A stretch of DNA of 31,578 nucleotides, from the NCBI GenBank assembly GCA_910586475.1, contig CAJUHM010000031.1:1-31578 (forward strand), read 5' to 3'. Position numbers and translations under genes: made by a program. The notes under the pieces were generated by a model that had not been told where the DNA came from, made no database searches, and saw nothing but the letters and a program-made list of their open reading frames with translations. Source of the DNA: an uncultured Muribaculaceae bacterium (lineage in GTDB: Bacteria; Bacteroidota; Bacteroidia; Bacteroidales; Muribaculaceae). Positions 1-7,765 of the stretch are shown here, in pieces (the first letter of the stretch is position 1; each line of letters begins with the position of its first letter).

Positions 1-106
1 CATGGGGATGCAGGCGGTAGCCGGCCCAGCGTTCGAACTGGGCGGCGTAGTCGCGTTTAAAGATGTGGCGCGTGCGTGATGGTATGAGTGGGCGGCATTG
101 CAACAT
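1..106 (-). CDS. 5' fragment of an unidentified gene running off the left edge
   Basis: On the minus strand an open frame begins with an ATG at 104-106 and runs without a stop to position 1, giving about 35 residues that start MLQCRPLIPSRT and continue with an aromatic and charged stretch (FKRDYAAQFERWAGYRLHP). The residue mix looks coding, and the frame points away from the frameshifted lipoprotein gene to its right. A TATCTTTG box (114-121) lies directly upstream but has no -33 element at the usual spacing and would leave almost no leader, so the true start may differ. I do not recognise the family. The fragment is too short to assign a function. Confidence 0.4.
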   Translation of the reverse strand, partial: MLQCRPLIPSRTRHIFKRDYAAQFERWAGYRLHPH

Positions 107-121
107 ATCGCCGCAAAGATA

Positions 122-147
122 GGCAACCATCCGCAGAGATGGTTGCC
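122..147. repeat. Perfect 9-bp inverted repeat with 8-nt spacer
   Basis: Arms GGCAACCAT (122-130) and ATGGTTGCC (139-147) are perfect reverse complements. The repeat sits directly upstream of a TATCTTTG box on the minus strand (114-121) that faces the gene at the left edge. It could be an operator or a small terminator hairpin. It has no T-tract on either side, which favours an operator or a fortuitous hairpin. Confidence 0.5.
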
Positions 148-182
148 AAATTCAAGAAATGGGTGAGGGTGTGTTATGATAA

Positions 183-213
183 CGCCGTGCCAAATGTGGA
201 TTTTGGCACGGCG
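183..213 (-). terminator. Hairpin terminator of the frameshifted lipoprotein gene
   Basis: A perfect 12-bp stem (183-194 CGCCGTGCCAAA with 202-213) encloses a 7-nt loop. It lies about 40 bases downstream of the frame-restored stop of the lipoprotein gene (256). A run rich in T and A follows on the minus strand. The placement fits a Rho-independent terminator, with a weak T-tract. Confidence 0.6.
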
Positions 214-255
214 CCGTTAGGGATTAACGATTGTGTGGCGGGATGCTACGAGCTA

Positions 256-1100
256 TTACTGTTGAGCGGCATAGAATTGTTTGTCAATGTCGGTGAAGAC
301 TTCAATTTCTTCGTAGAGGTCGGAATCGAAGTCGCGGTAGTCGTAGATCAGCTCGCCATTTCCGTCAACGCATTGCACAAGCACCATATAGGGCACCCGA
401 AAACTCGGTATAGATAAGACGATGTCGTAGTCCGATATGTGTAATAAAGCGGGCCGATGCCTTCAACCCAATAGTCGTAGGTCGCGAATAGGCTTTTAGG
501 GCCAGTCCAGACTTTAACAGCTCTGCGTTCTTTGCCTAACAGAGTGATTTTGCCTCGGCTTACAATTGTCAGAGAATAGCTTGGATGTGATTCCGTGTCG
601 GGAAACGAGATGCTTTCCTTCGGATTTACGTCGAACCGTTTCAGACATGACCCAGACGGATAACTTCCGAAAACGGCTCCGTTGACTTCAAGATAGTCTT
701 TTCGTGTGAATGAATAATCAGGTAACCGTGTCACGACTTTGTACTCGAATCCGTTGTCAGAATGTATATGCGAGTCCACCACAGAATCGGCAAATGCGCT
801 ATTGTAACGTTGGTCAGTGTATACGTATAAAACGATCCATTTTTTGCCATCAGTCAAGAGTGGCCGGATTTCATCGGAGAGGGGTTCGACCGGTCCGGTG
901 TATGGAACGTAGTCGACCAACTCGAGACCTTCGGGGATGATAATGGAGTCGAGACCCTGCGGCTTCTGGTCGGGCGGGGTGACCGGAGGAAGGGTGTCGG
1001 TCGGAATCGGGGCGTCGGGCTCGTTTGCGCCGGAGTCGCAGGAGACGCTGAATGGAAGAAGAGCCGCTGCGGCAAACAAAGCAAATAGCAACTTTTTCAT
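256..1100 (-). pseudogene. Exported lipoprotein of unknown function, broken by a -1 frameshift near its 3' end
   Basis: The gene starts at 1098-1100 with a lipoprotein signal (MKKLLFALFAAAALLPFSVSC, Cys at about residue 21), then a Pro/Asp-rich linker and a body with no domain I recognise. As written, the frame stops at 348 after 250 residues, ending in an odd Cys-rich tail. The neighbouring frame continues without a stop to TAA at 256-258 and encodes a clearly protein-like tail (VPYMVLVQCVDGNGELIYD, then acidic residues, ending QFYAAQQ). One base lost between about 396 and 404, around a TTTTCGGG run on the minus strand, explains the switch. The restored protein would be about 281 residues. 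It could be a genuine disabling mutation or a sequencing error. The terminator at 183-213 fits the restored stop. The degraded gingipain-like gene lies 18 bases upstream, so the two were probably transcribed together. Confidence 0.65.
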
Positions 1101-1118
1101 GCGATAATATTTTTAGGA

Positions 1119-1978
1119 TTATTGTTTGATTAATCTTGTAGTAGATGAAATGGTAATTCCATTCTCAATGAGGTTTACAATATAAGTTCCGTTCTGGAAG
1201 TGTGAAATGTCGAATGTTGCCTCATTTATGCTTTTAGTAATAGGGCCAGGAACATTAAAAGTGTAAGTATGGCTTCCATTAATATTGGTAAACGAAATCT
1301 GAATGGACGGATTACTATGAAAATTCCAGCAGATAAATTCTACAGTAGTTTGAGTTGATGCAGGGTTGGGAGATACAGAGTTGATTTGGGATGGAAGTGT
1401 GACGATTGTGCCAGGTGGTACAACAACAGTATCACTTCCGGTATATTCAAAGTGTTTCGGTTTATAGTTCTGTTTGGTTATCCAGACATCGAATTCTCCG
1501 GCACCGGTTTTAAAAGTAAGGTCTTTTCCTGTCTGAATCTCGTAGTAATCTCCACCATCATAACTTGAAACACATACGCGAGCATCATCAATTCCGGTAT
1601 CTACCTGAAGATTGCCTAACAGACTTTGCCGGGGAAAGCCCACATCTCTTCGGCGGGGGCATTTGTAGGGATCGGTCGGGCTGCATTTTTCAGGTCGATT
1701 CCGCTACGGATGAGTCTTTTCTTGAAAGAGACTGAATAGTCGTGGACAGAATAGCCCTGAGGGATCGCAAGACTGCGGGGCAAGAAGGGAATTCCTGGCT
1801 GTGGCTCGCCGCTGTAGACAGCCGGCGAGGCAAGGGAGACGATCACGAGCGAGTCTCCGGCAGAAGGAGAGATCGAGAAGTCGGATTCGCTGAAGCGGAA
1901 CGTGTGGTCATAGACTTCGGCTCTGAGGTGGCAGACAACGCAGATGGCGCAGATTATGCCAAGAGTTACTTTTCTCAT
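1119..1978 (-). pseudogene. Remnant of a gingipain-like (C25) secreted peptidase: prodomain joined out of frame to the type IX secretion tail
   Basis: The 5' part (1978 down to 1616) encodes a signal peptide (MRKVTLGIICAICVVCHLRA) and a segment like the start of C25 propeptides (FRFSESDFSISPSAGDSL; SVSFKKRLIRS; ending EEMWAFPGKVC). The 3' part (about 1620 down to 1119) is in another frame. It encodes a beta-rich Ig-like stretch and a type A sorting domain of the type IX system (VSPNPASTQTTVEF; ISHFQNGTYIVNLIENG; ending TTRLIKQ). The whole catalytic domain with its His and Cys is missing between them, so a functional peptidase is not possible. Base composition changes at the junction near 1617: the 5' part is GC-rich like its neighbours, while the 3' part is AT-rich. 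This suggests a deletion or recombination between differently composed sequences. A short secreted product from the 3' part alone is unlikely, because it has no signal peptide. Confidence 0.7.
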
Positions 1979-2268
1979 GATAATGAATTATAGGTTAGTG
2001 ATTTCGCGTTGCGCGATAGGAAGAAAAATCGGAAAGTGCAAATTTTTAATGTTGCAAAAAAGTCTTCAGGCTCGGAGCTGAAGCGCCGGCACTGTAACAA
2101 ATAGCGGATGCTGCGATGAACCTTGTGGCGGTTCGTGATGATGGCTCATCTGCGTCTTAGTGGCGGTTCGGGTGGGGAAAAATGAGGCGCAGTGCCGGAA
2201 TGTGGATTCTGACACTGCGCCTGTATGTGTATGTCGCGAGGCGACAATGGGGGGGGGCAAGAGGGGGA
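1979..2268. other. 290-base intergenic stretch between rubrerythrin and the gingipain-like remnant
   Basis: No convincing gene was seen here; the open frames on both strands are repetitive and unlike proteins. It contains the rubrerythrin terminator (2185-2222), a smaller hairpin (CTTCAG at 2064-2069 with CTGAAG at 2078-2083, followed by a T-run on the minus strand), a run of nine G near 2251, and a short repeat TGGCGGTTCG seen twice (near 2125 and at 2161). I saw no convincing -33/-7 promoter for the remnant at 1978. Confidence 0.5.
2185..2222 (-). terminator. Rho-independent terminator of the rubrerythrin gene
   Basis: AGGCGCAGTG (2185-2194) pairs perfectly with CACTGCGCCT (2213-2222). On the minus strand the stem is followed by TCATTTTT. 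It lies about 47 bases after the rubrerythrin stop, as expected. Confidence 0.75.
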
Positions 2269-2853
2269 TCAGTCGTCGTAGATGTCGAGAGCCATGTAGT
2301 GCTGATAGGGATGGTCGCATGCGGGGCATTCCTCAGGAGGCGTTGTGCCTTCATGGATGTAGCCGCAGACAAGGCATTGCCATTTTACAGGATGCTCGCG
2401 TTTCCAGACGGTTCCTTCTTCAACCTGCCGGATGTAGCGTTCGAAACGACGACGATGTGACATTTCGACTTTTGCGATCGCGGAGAAGTGGGATGCAATC
2501 TCGGGGAAGCCTTCCGATTCGGCGACTATAGCAGCCTTGGAATAGAATTCGACCCCTTCGTGGAGTTCTTCTTCAGATGCAGTGCGCAGGTTCTGGAGCG
2601 TTGTTCCGATTACCCCGGAATCGTAGCATCCTGTCGCGGTCACCTTCCCACCTTCGAGGTATTTGAAGAAGACCTTGGCATGGTGGAGTTCATTGTCGGC
2701 AGTCTCCTGGAAAATCTGCTGGATTGGGAAATACTGTTCCTTACCGGCCTGTTTAGCGTAGAAGATATAGCGAGTGTAGGCAGTAGATTCAGCGATATAG
2801 GCTTGTACGAGGAGATTTTCGGTCTGAGTGCCTTTGATAGATTTTGTTGACAT
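2269..2853 (-). CDS. rbr: Rubrerythrin
   Basis: A 194-residue protein with the full rubrerythrin layout. An N-terminal ferritin-like four-helix bundle carries the diiron ligands (E22; E55 and H58 in NELHHAKVF; E99/E102; E130 and H133 in VEMSHRRRF). A C-terminal rubredoxin domain has CxxC at 160/163 and CPAC at 176/179. Rubrerythrins reduce hydrogen peroxide in the cytoplasm of anaerobes, taking electrons through the rubredoxin iron site, and protect against oxygen exposure. Length and ligands are complete, so it should be active. It appears to be a single-gene unit with its own terminator. I saw no clear consensus promoter in the 118-base gap upstream. Confidence 0.95.
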   Translation of the reverse strand: MSTKSIKGTQTENLLVQAYIAESTAYTRYIFYAKQAGKEQYFPIQQIFQETADNELHHAKVFFKYLEGGKVTATGCYDSGVIGTTLQNLRTASEEELHEGVEFYSKAAIVAESEGFPEIASHFSAIAKVEMSHRRRFERYIRQVEEGTVWKREHPVKWQCLVCGYIHEGTTPPEECPACDHPYQHYMALDIYDD

Positions 2854-2971
2854 AACGATAATTATTAGAGCAATTTTCAGGGATTTCTGAATAAATAACG
2901 TTCGGCGTCATCAAAAAGTTCTAAGACCCAGTCGGAGAAACTGCGCTACGGAAACACTTTTCGCTATCGTG

Positions 2972-5176
2972 TCACTCAGCCGAGAGGAGCAAAACGCGAG
3001 AGGCCCATTCGTCGGCATTCGGGGCGTTGTGGGAAACGGGCATTTCAAGACCGTTGTCCATCAGATAGCGTCCGGAGAAAGATTTGCCTTCAAAAGCGAG
3101 GGGCACTGCGTCAATGCGGTTCATCTCGGAGACCTTATATGTGCGATCGGGATCAAGTCCAGCCATTTTCACACGGGGATACTGTTTGTGGCAGAAGGAT
3201 TCGGTTTTCCACCAGAAGAATACTGCCTGGTCTTTTTCGGGGGATGCATACATGAGCGAGGCGGCTCCCATCCGATCGTAGGGAGACAGGAGGCGGTAGA
3301 GGTCTCCGTGCTGGACAATCGGCCTGATCTTGGATTTGTATTCTTCGATTGCGCGACGGCACTGCTGGCGTTCGTCTTCGGTCATGTTTCGCGGCTGTAT
3401 CTCCATTCCGAGTCGTCCGCTCATCGCGACGTCGGTTCGGAATTTCAGGTTCATGGTGCGTCCGGTCTGATGGTTGGGGACTGCCGAGATGTGGGATGCC
3501 ATTGCTATCGCGGGATAGAAATAGGATGTGCCCCACTGGATGTAGATGCGCTGGAGTGCGTCGGTGTTGTCTGATGTCCAGAACTCGTCGAACCAAGGAA
3601 GGATTCCATAGTTTACGCGCGCACCGCCGCTTGCACAAGCCTGAATTATTACGTCGGGGTATTTGTCGCGAATGCGGTCGAGGGTCTTAGCGAGTCCACG
3701 GTGGTAGTCGATGAACAGGTGGCTCTGGTTGTCGGCGGAGAGATACTGAGAGCCGTGGTTTCGCACGGGCATGTTGGCGTCCCATTTGATATAGGCAATT
3801 TCGGGATATTTCGTAAGAAGCGTGTCGACGACCGTGAACACGATGTCCTGGACTTTGGGATTTGAGAGGTCGAGAACCATCTGTGTCTTTCCGCGTCCGT
3901 AGGTCAGGTCTCTGTTGGGGGCCTTGATTACGTATTCGGGATGTTTTTCGTAGAGTTCGCTACCGACGTTAACCATTTCGGGTTCGATCCAAATTCCGAA
4001 TTTAACTCCGTGACGACGAGCGGCGTCGAGAAGTCCGGGAATGCCACCGGGGAGCTTACGTGTGTCGACCGTCCAGTCGCCGAGTCCCTGCCTGTCATGG
4101 TCGCGGGGGTATTTTACGCCAAACCATCCGTCGTCCATCACGAAAAGCTCACCTCCCATCGAGGCGATGTCGGCCATCATCTGGTCCATTTCGGGTTCCT
4201 TTATGTTGAAGTAGACGCCTTCCCAGCTGTTGAGCAAAACGTCGCGGAGCCGGTCGGTGTGGAGGATCCTGGTGTCGCGTCCCCAACGGTGGAAACTGCG
4301 GCTCAGTTCGCCGAGGCCTTTGTCGGTGTATGAGATGGCGAGAACGGGCGTTGTGAAAAGTTCTTTCGGTCTGAGGTTATAGGACGACTGTGTCTCGTCG
4401 ATTCCGGCGAGGAAATGATGATAGTTCTTATCAGGGGAAGCGTCGACGACAAGACGGTAGTTGCCGCTATAGCAGAGAGCCGCGCCGATAACGCGACCAC
4501 TGTTTTCGGCGGGGCGTCCGTCGAGCGAGAAGACGACTTCGCTGCGCGCGGATGCGGCGTTGCGGACACCGTCGCGGTCTTTAATGACCTTCATTCCATG
4601 AGTGAGCGGCTCCGCCTCTACCTGCGCTTCGTTCGCCCAAGAGCCGTAGAAGCTTGAGATCCATACGTTGCCGCAGCGAATCGGGAGATAGCCGGAAGCA
4701 AAACGGTTGAGACGCACGGGCTTTTTCTCGGAGTGGGAGATCTCGGTCCAGGTCTCGATTATTTCGTGGGCGGGAGAGGTCCGATAGCAGACGTCGACGG
4801 TGAACGGATAGTGGGAATCGCGGAGGGTGATGACCTTTACATCGGCATTATCTTCTTTTCGGGAAGAAACGGCGTCGACCACGAGGTCGAGCGTCATGTT
4901 TCCGTCGGCATGAACGACGGCAATCGCAGGTTCGCCGGAAGGATCGACTCCATAGTCGGGATAGGCGTTGAGAGAAGCGGCCCCCGCTGCCTTAAGGTTT
5001 GCAGCATCGGCATCGGAGATGCGTGTGCCGTAGTAGAGATGGCGGAGTTTTTTTCCTTTGTCGGCCTGAATGATCAGCGATGAGGACGGTGTGTCGACGC
5101 GAACCAGTTCGGCGAAAGCATTCCCGGCTATCAAGAGAAATGCCAGGAGAATTGTTAATTTACTCTTCATTTTCAT
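2972..5176 (-). CDS. Exported GH36 alpha-galactosidase
   Basis: A 734-residue glycoside hydrolase family 36 protein with a signal peptide (residues 1-22, cut after NAFA), so probably periplasmic or surface exposed. Residues about 25-300 form the beta-sandwich N-terminal domain and 310-640 the TIM barrel, followed by a C-terminal beta domain. The barrel shows family hallmarks: FVMDDGWFG (345-353), the nucleophile Asp466 in YIKWDANM, the CASGGARVNYG motif, and the acid/base Asp536 in FWTSDNTD. The family removes terminal alpha-1,6- or alpha-1,3-galactose from raffinose-type sugars, galactomannan, galactolipid head groups or glycans. Its start is 67 bases downstream of the HAD phosphatase stop, and no consensus promoter was seen in that gap, so it may be read through from the glpT promoter. 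No SusC/SusD pair is nearby, so the natural substrate is open. Confidence 0.93.
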   Translation of the reverse strand: MKMKSKLTILLAFLLIAGNAFAELVRVDTPSSSLIIQADKGKKLRHLYYGTRISDADAANLKAAGAASLNAYPDYGVDPSGEPAIAVVHADGNMTLDLVVDAVSSRKEDNADVKVITLRDSHYPFTVDVCYRTSPAHEIIETWTEISHSEKKPVRLNRFASGYLPIRCGNVWISSFYGSWANEAQVEAEPLTHGMKVIKDRDGVRNAASARSEVVFSLDGRPAENSGRVIGAALCYSGNYRLVVDASPDKNYHHFLAGIDETQSSYNLRPKELFTTPVLAISYTDKGLGELSRSFHRWGRDTRILHTDRLRDVLLNSWEGVYFNIKEPEMDQMMADIASMGGELFVMDDGWFGVKYPRDHDRQGLGDWTVDTRKLPGGIPGLLDAARRHGVKFGIWIEPEMVNVGSELYEKHPEYVIKAPNRDLTYGRGKTQMVLDLSNPKVQDIVFTVVDTLLTKYPEIAYIKWDANMPVRNHGSQYLSADNQSHLFIDYHRGLAKTLDRIRDKYPDVIIQACASGGARVNYGILPWFDEFWTSDNTDALQRIYIQWGTSYFYPAIAMASHISAVPNHQTGRTMNLKFRTDVAMSGRLGMEIQPRNMTEDERQQCRRAIEEYKSKIRPIVQHGDLYRLLSPYDRMGAASLMYASPEKDQAVFFWWKTESFCHKQYPRVKMAGLDPDRTYKVSEMNRIDAVPLAFEGKSFSGRYLMDNGLEMPVSHNAPNADEWASRVLLLSAE

Positions 5177-5243
5177 GTTATCAGGTGAACACTATTAAAT
5201 TTTATACTCAAGCTATTTTTCATGGGACGGCGGATGGCCGGGT

Positions 5244-6128
5244 TTACAGTTTTTTGCGAGATTCGACGAGAAGTTTTCCGAATTCAAGGATGTTGCGGGC
5301 GGTCACGGGCGGCTGAGGGTCAGAATTGATCGCAGTTTCGAGAGTCGTCTCACCGGAGAGGACGAGCACACCGAGAGCGCCGGCGTTCCAGGCCATAGCG
5401 ACGTCAGTGTAGATGCGGTCGCCGCACATTGCGATCTCGTCGGGCTGCAGTCCGAGACGGAACCGAATGCCCGAGAGCATGTCGGGGTTTGGCTTTCCGA
5501 TGACAATGTCGGGCTGGCGTCCGACAGCGTGCCGGATGCATGCGCACAGGGATCCGCAATCGACCAGGACTGTCGGGAGGTTTGTCGGGCAAACGCGGTC
5601 GGGGTTTGTCGCAATATACGGAATGGACTGAGATGCGAGCCAAGCGGCATGGCATAGGCGTTCGTAGTCGAGGGTTGTGTCGAAGGCTACGACGAGAGCC
5701 TGGGGGATGTCGTCGGCCGATGCGGCGGTCAGAGTGAATCCGGCCTGCTCGAATTCGGCTTTCATGCTCGGCGTCCCGACAACGAAGAGTCGTTTTACGT
5801 CGGGCATATTGGCCCGCAGGTAGTCGATCGTAGCGACTGCCGTGGTGTACATGTTGTCGGGCGAGGCTTCGATTCCCATCCGGCGTAGTTTGTCGAGGTA
5901 GTCGGCGATGCTTTTTGTCGGGTTGTTGGTCAGGAAGGAGTAGGTAATGCCGTTGTCCTCGAGAAGCGCAAGGAAATCCTTAGTGAACGGGAATAGTTCG
6001 GATCCCATGTAGATTGTTCCGTCCATGTCGAGTGCGACATGGCGAATTTTCCGACAAGCGTCGCGTAGAGTGTCGGGAGACAGGGGGCTTATATAAGTCT
6101 GACAGGTTGCAGTAGTCATCATGGTCAT
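5244..6128 (-). CDS. HAD-IIA family phosphatase (NagD / glycerol-phosphate phosphatase type)
   Basis: A 294-residue cytoplasmic HAD hydrolase of subclass IIA. The nucleophile motif LDMDGT lies at 33-38, the second motif in SFLTNNPTKS, the conserved Lys in IGKPNP, and the acidic motif in MCGDRIYTDVAMAWNAG. The family dephosphorylates small phosphometabolites; bacterial NagD acts on nucleotides, and mammalian and some bacterial members act on glycerol-3-phosphate or phosphoglycolate. Its start is 5 bases from the glpT stop, so the two are cotranscribed. That context suggests glycerol-3-phosphate, or a toxic side product of its metabolism, as substrate, but this is inference from position only. 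Some 25 residues precede the DxD motif, slightly more than usual; an internal start is possible. Confidence 0.85.
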   Translation of the reverse strand: MTMMTTATCQTYISPLSPDTLRDACRKIRHVALDMDGTIYMGSELFPFTKDFLALLEDNGITYSFLTNNPTKSIADYLDKLRRMGIEASPDNMYTTAVATIDYLRANMPDVKRLFVVGTPSMKAEFEQAGFTLTAASADDIPQALVVAFDTTLDYERLCHAAWLASQSIPYIATNPDRVCPTNLPTVLVDCGSLCACIRHAVGRQPDIVIGKPNPDMLSGIRFRLGLQPDEIAMCGDRIYTDVAMAWNAGALGVLVLSGETTLETAINSDPQPPVTARNILEFGKLLVESRKKL

Positions 6129-6133
6129 ATCAA

Positions 6134-7678
6134 TTAGAGATCAGTGTCGTTTAGCGATCCGGCTTCGGCCATCGCTTCTTCTTTTTCGTCGGCTGCGAGA
6201 TTCTTATAGAATTCGTTGGATCGTCTGTAGCCGTCGCGGGGAGCGGCCCACATTGTCAGAAATGTCACAGCTCCAAGGATACCTACAGCGATTATGAGCT
6301 GAAAGACGGTGTTCCAACCGAAGCAGTCGGCGATATATCCAATCCCGATAGCCGAGACGAAGGACCCGAAATAGCCGAAAATGCCGGCGAGACCGTTGGC
6401 AGTCGCGGAGGCGTCTTTAGTGGCGTGGTTTGCGGAAGCGATACCGATGAGTGCCTGAGGGCCGTAGATGAAGAATCCGGCCATAGCGAGAAGGATGATT
6501 GAAACGATCGTCGGGATTTCGGTCACGAAGATGAAGAGCGTCATGAAGAAGGCTGCGCCTATCATGCATATCAGACACATGCGGTGGGCTTTACCGTTGA
6601 AGATTCTGTCGGTCGCCCATCCGGCAATAATGGTTCCGACAATGGCGCAGATTTCGAAGACAGCGACTGTCGTGGCAGCCATTTCGATCGACATGCCACG
6701 GGCTTCGGTCAGGAATTTCGGGCCCCAGTCGAGGATTCCCATCCGCATGACGTAGACAAAAACGTTTGCGATGCAGAGGGTCCATATCCATCTGTTGGTC
6801 CAGACCATTACGGAAAGAAAGCGAGAGTGGGACGCTTTTTTCTTTCCGTCGCTCTTGCCGGTCGATGTTCCGGGGAGCTCGGGCAGTCCGACTGAACGAG
6901 GATCGTCGCGAAGCCCAACGTAGAGCCATATAGCTCCGACCACGGCAAGGACACCGGGGAGCCAGAAGCACCATCGCCATGCGTCCCAGTGGCGAGCATA
7001 GCCGAGAATGGTTTTCATGTCGCCGGGATCAGACGTGTCCAGCCCGAGGTTGGCTGCAATTGTCGCTATGATCCGGGGATCGGCGCTGAGGTCCTGTCCG
7101 AGCTGCCCCATAATGAAGCCACATGCGAGAACAGCTGCCCCGGCCCCGATCGAGTGGCTTGTGTTCCAGATTGACATTTTCGTTGCGAGTTCGGAGGGGT
7201 GGATCCATGACGGGAGGAGCCGTGCGCACGGCGGATAGCCGATTCCCTGGAAGTATTGGTTGAGGACGCTCGTCACTCCCATGACGAGGACGAGCATTCC
7301 TATGAAGTCGGGACCGTCATAGGCACCGACGATCATTCCGGAGAGGTTGACTCCGAATCCGAAACAGAAGTTGGCAGCAGCGCATAGAAGAAGCCCTACT
7401 GCCATTACCTTTCGCGAGCTTGCCTTGTCGACGACGAAGCCGTTGACGAACCGCGAGAAGCCATAGATCAGAGATCCGATTCCGATTATCCAGCCGAAGC
7501 TTGTGTTAGTGATACCATACTGTGCGGTCAAGCCCGGCATGGCTACGGAGAAGTTTTTTCGTACGAAGTAGTAGATGGCATAGCCGACCATCGAGACGAG
7601 GATGGTTCGAAGCTGCCAACGTTTAAAGTTTTTTACCGTCAGGGCGTCCCAGCCGGCATAGATGTTTTCTTTACTCAT
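6134..7678 (-). CDS. glpT: Glycerol-3-phosphate:phosphate antiporter GlpT (organophosphate antiporter family, MFS)
   Basis: A 514-residue inner-membrane protein with about 12 transmembrane segments. The N-terminal stretch FKRWQLRTILVSMVGYAIYYFVRKNFSVAMPGL is the signature of the GlpT/UhpT/PgtP family, with conserved basic residues that bind the phosphate group. The family exchanges external organophosphate for internal phosphate. Assignment to glycerol-3-phosphate rather than hexose phosphate rests on the glpABC genes directly upstream, the standard bacterial arrangement. The protein is somewhat longer than E. coli GlpT (about 450), with a longer central loop (near residues 265-285, Lys/Ser-rich) and a charged C-terminus. 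It has its own promoter in the glpC-glpT gap and heads a unit with the HAD phosphatase. Confidence 0.88.
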   Translation of the reverse strand: MSKENIYAGWDALTVKNFKRWQLRTILVSMVGYAIYYFVRKNFSVAMPGLTAQYGITNTSFGWIIGIGSLIYGFSRFVNGFVVDKASSRKVMAVGLLLCAAANFCFGFGVNLSGMIVGAYDGPDFIGMLVLVMGVTSVLNQYFQGIGYPPCARLLPSWIHPSELATKMSIWNTSHSIGAGAAVLACGFIMGQLGQDLSADPRIIATIAANLGLDTSDPGDMKTILGYARHWDAWRWCFWLPGVLAVVGAIWLYVGLRDDPRSVGLPELPGTSTGKSDGKKKASHSRFLSVMVWTNRWIWTLCIANVFVYVMRMGILDWGPKFLTEARGMSIEMAATTVAVFEICAIVGTIIAGWATDRIFNGKAHRMCLICMIGAAFFMTLFIFVTEIPTIVSIILLAMAGFFIYGPQALIGIASANHATKDASATANGLAGIFGYFGSFVSAIGIGYIADCFGWNTVFQLIIAVGILGAVTFLTMWAAPRDGYRRSNEFYKNLAADEKEEAMAEAGSLNDTDL

Positions 7679-7715
7679 CGCATTGAGAAAAAGGAGATGA
7701 TGATTAGTTGTTATG

Positions 7716-7747
7716 CAAAGATAGGTAAGATTCAGCTAACAACAAAA
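7716..7747 (-). promoter_or_regulatory. Promoter of glpT
   Basis: On the minus strand TTTTG (7743-7747) and TATCTTTG (7716-7723) are separated by exactly 19 bases, matching the Bacteroidota -33/-7 consensus. The predicted start is near 7710, leaving a leader of about 30 bases before the ATG at 7678. It overlaps the 19-base region just after the glpC stop, so glpT can be expressed apart from glpABC. It lacks the GTTGCGAAAT element found at the glpA promoter. Confidence 0.75.
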
Positions 7748-7765
7748 TTGTCAGGCGCAGGAGGT

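Noticed and set aside
88..417. Plus-strand open frame of 109 codons
   Set aside because: It crosses two hairpins and the antisense of the frame-restored lipoprotein 3' end; its residues resemble no protein, while the minus strand reads as coding.
2160..2531. Plus-strand frames across the rubrerythrin end
   Set aside because: They overlap the terminator and rubredoxin domain of rubrerythrin and show Arg/Cys-rich shadow composition.
3941..4333. Long plus-strand frames opposite the alpha-galactosidase
   Set aside because: The opposite strand encodes a full GH36 enzyme; such antisense frames are expected from its codon use.
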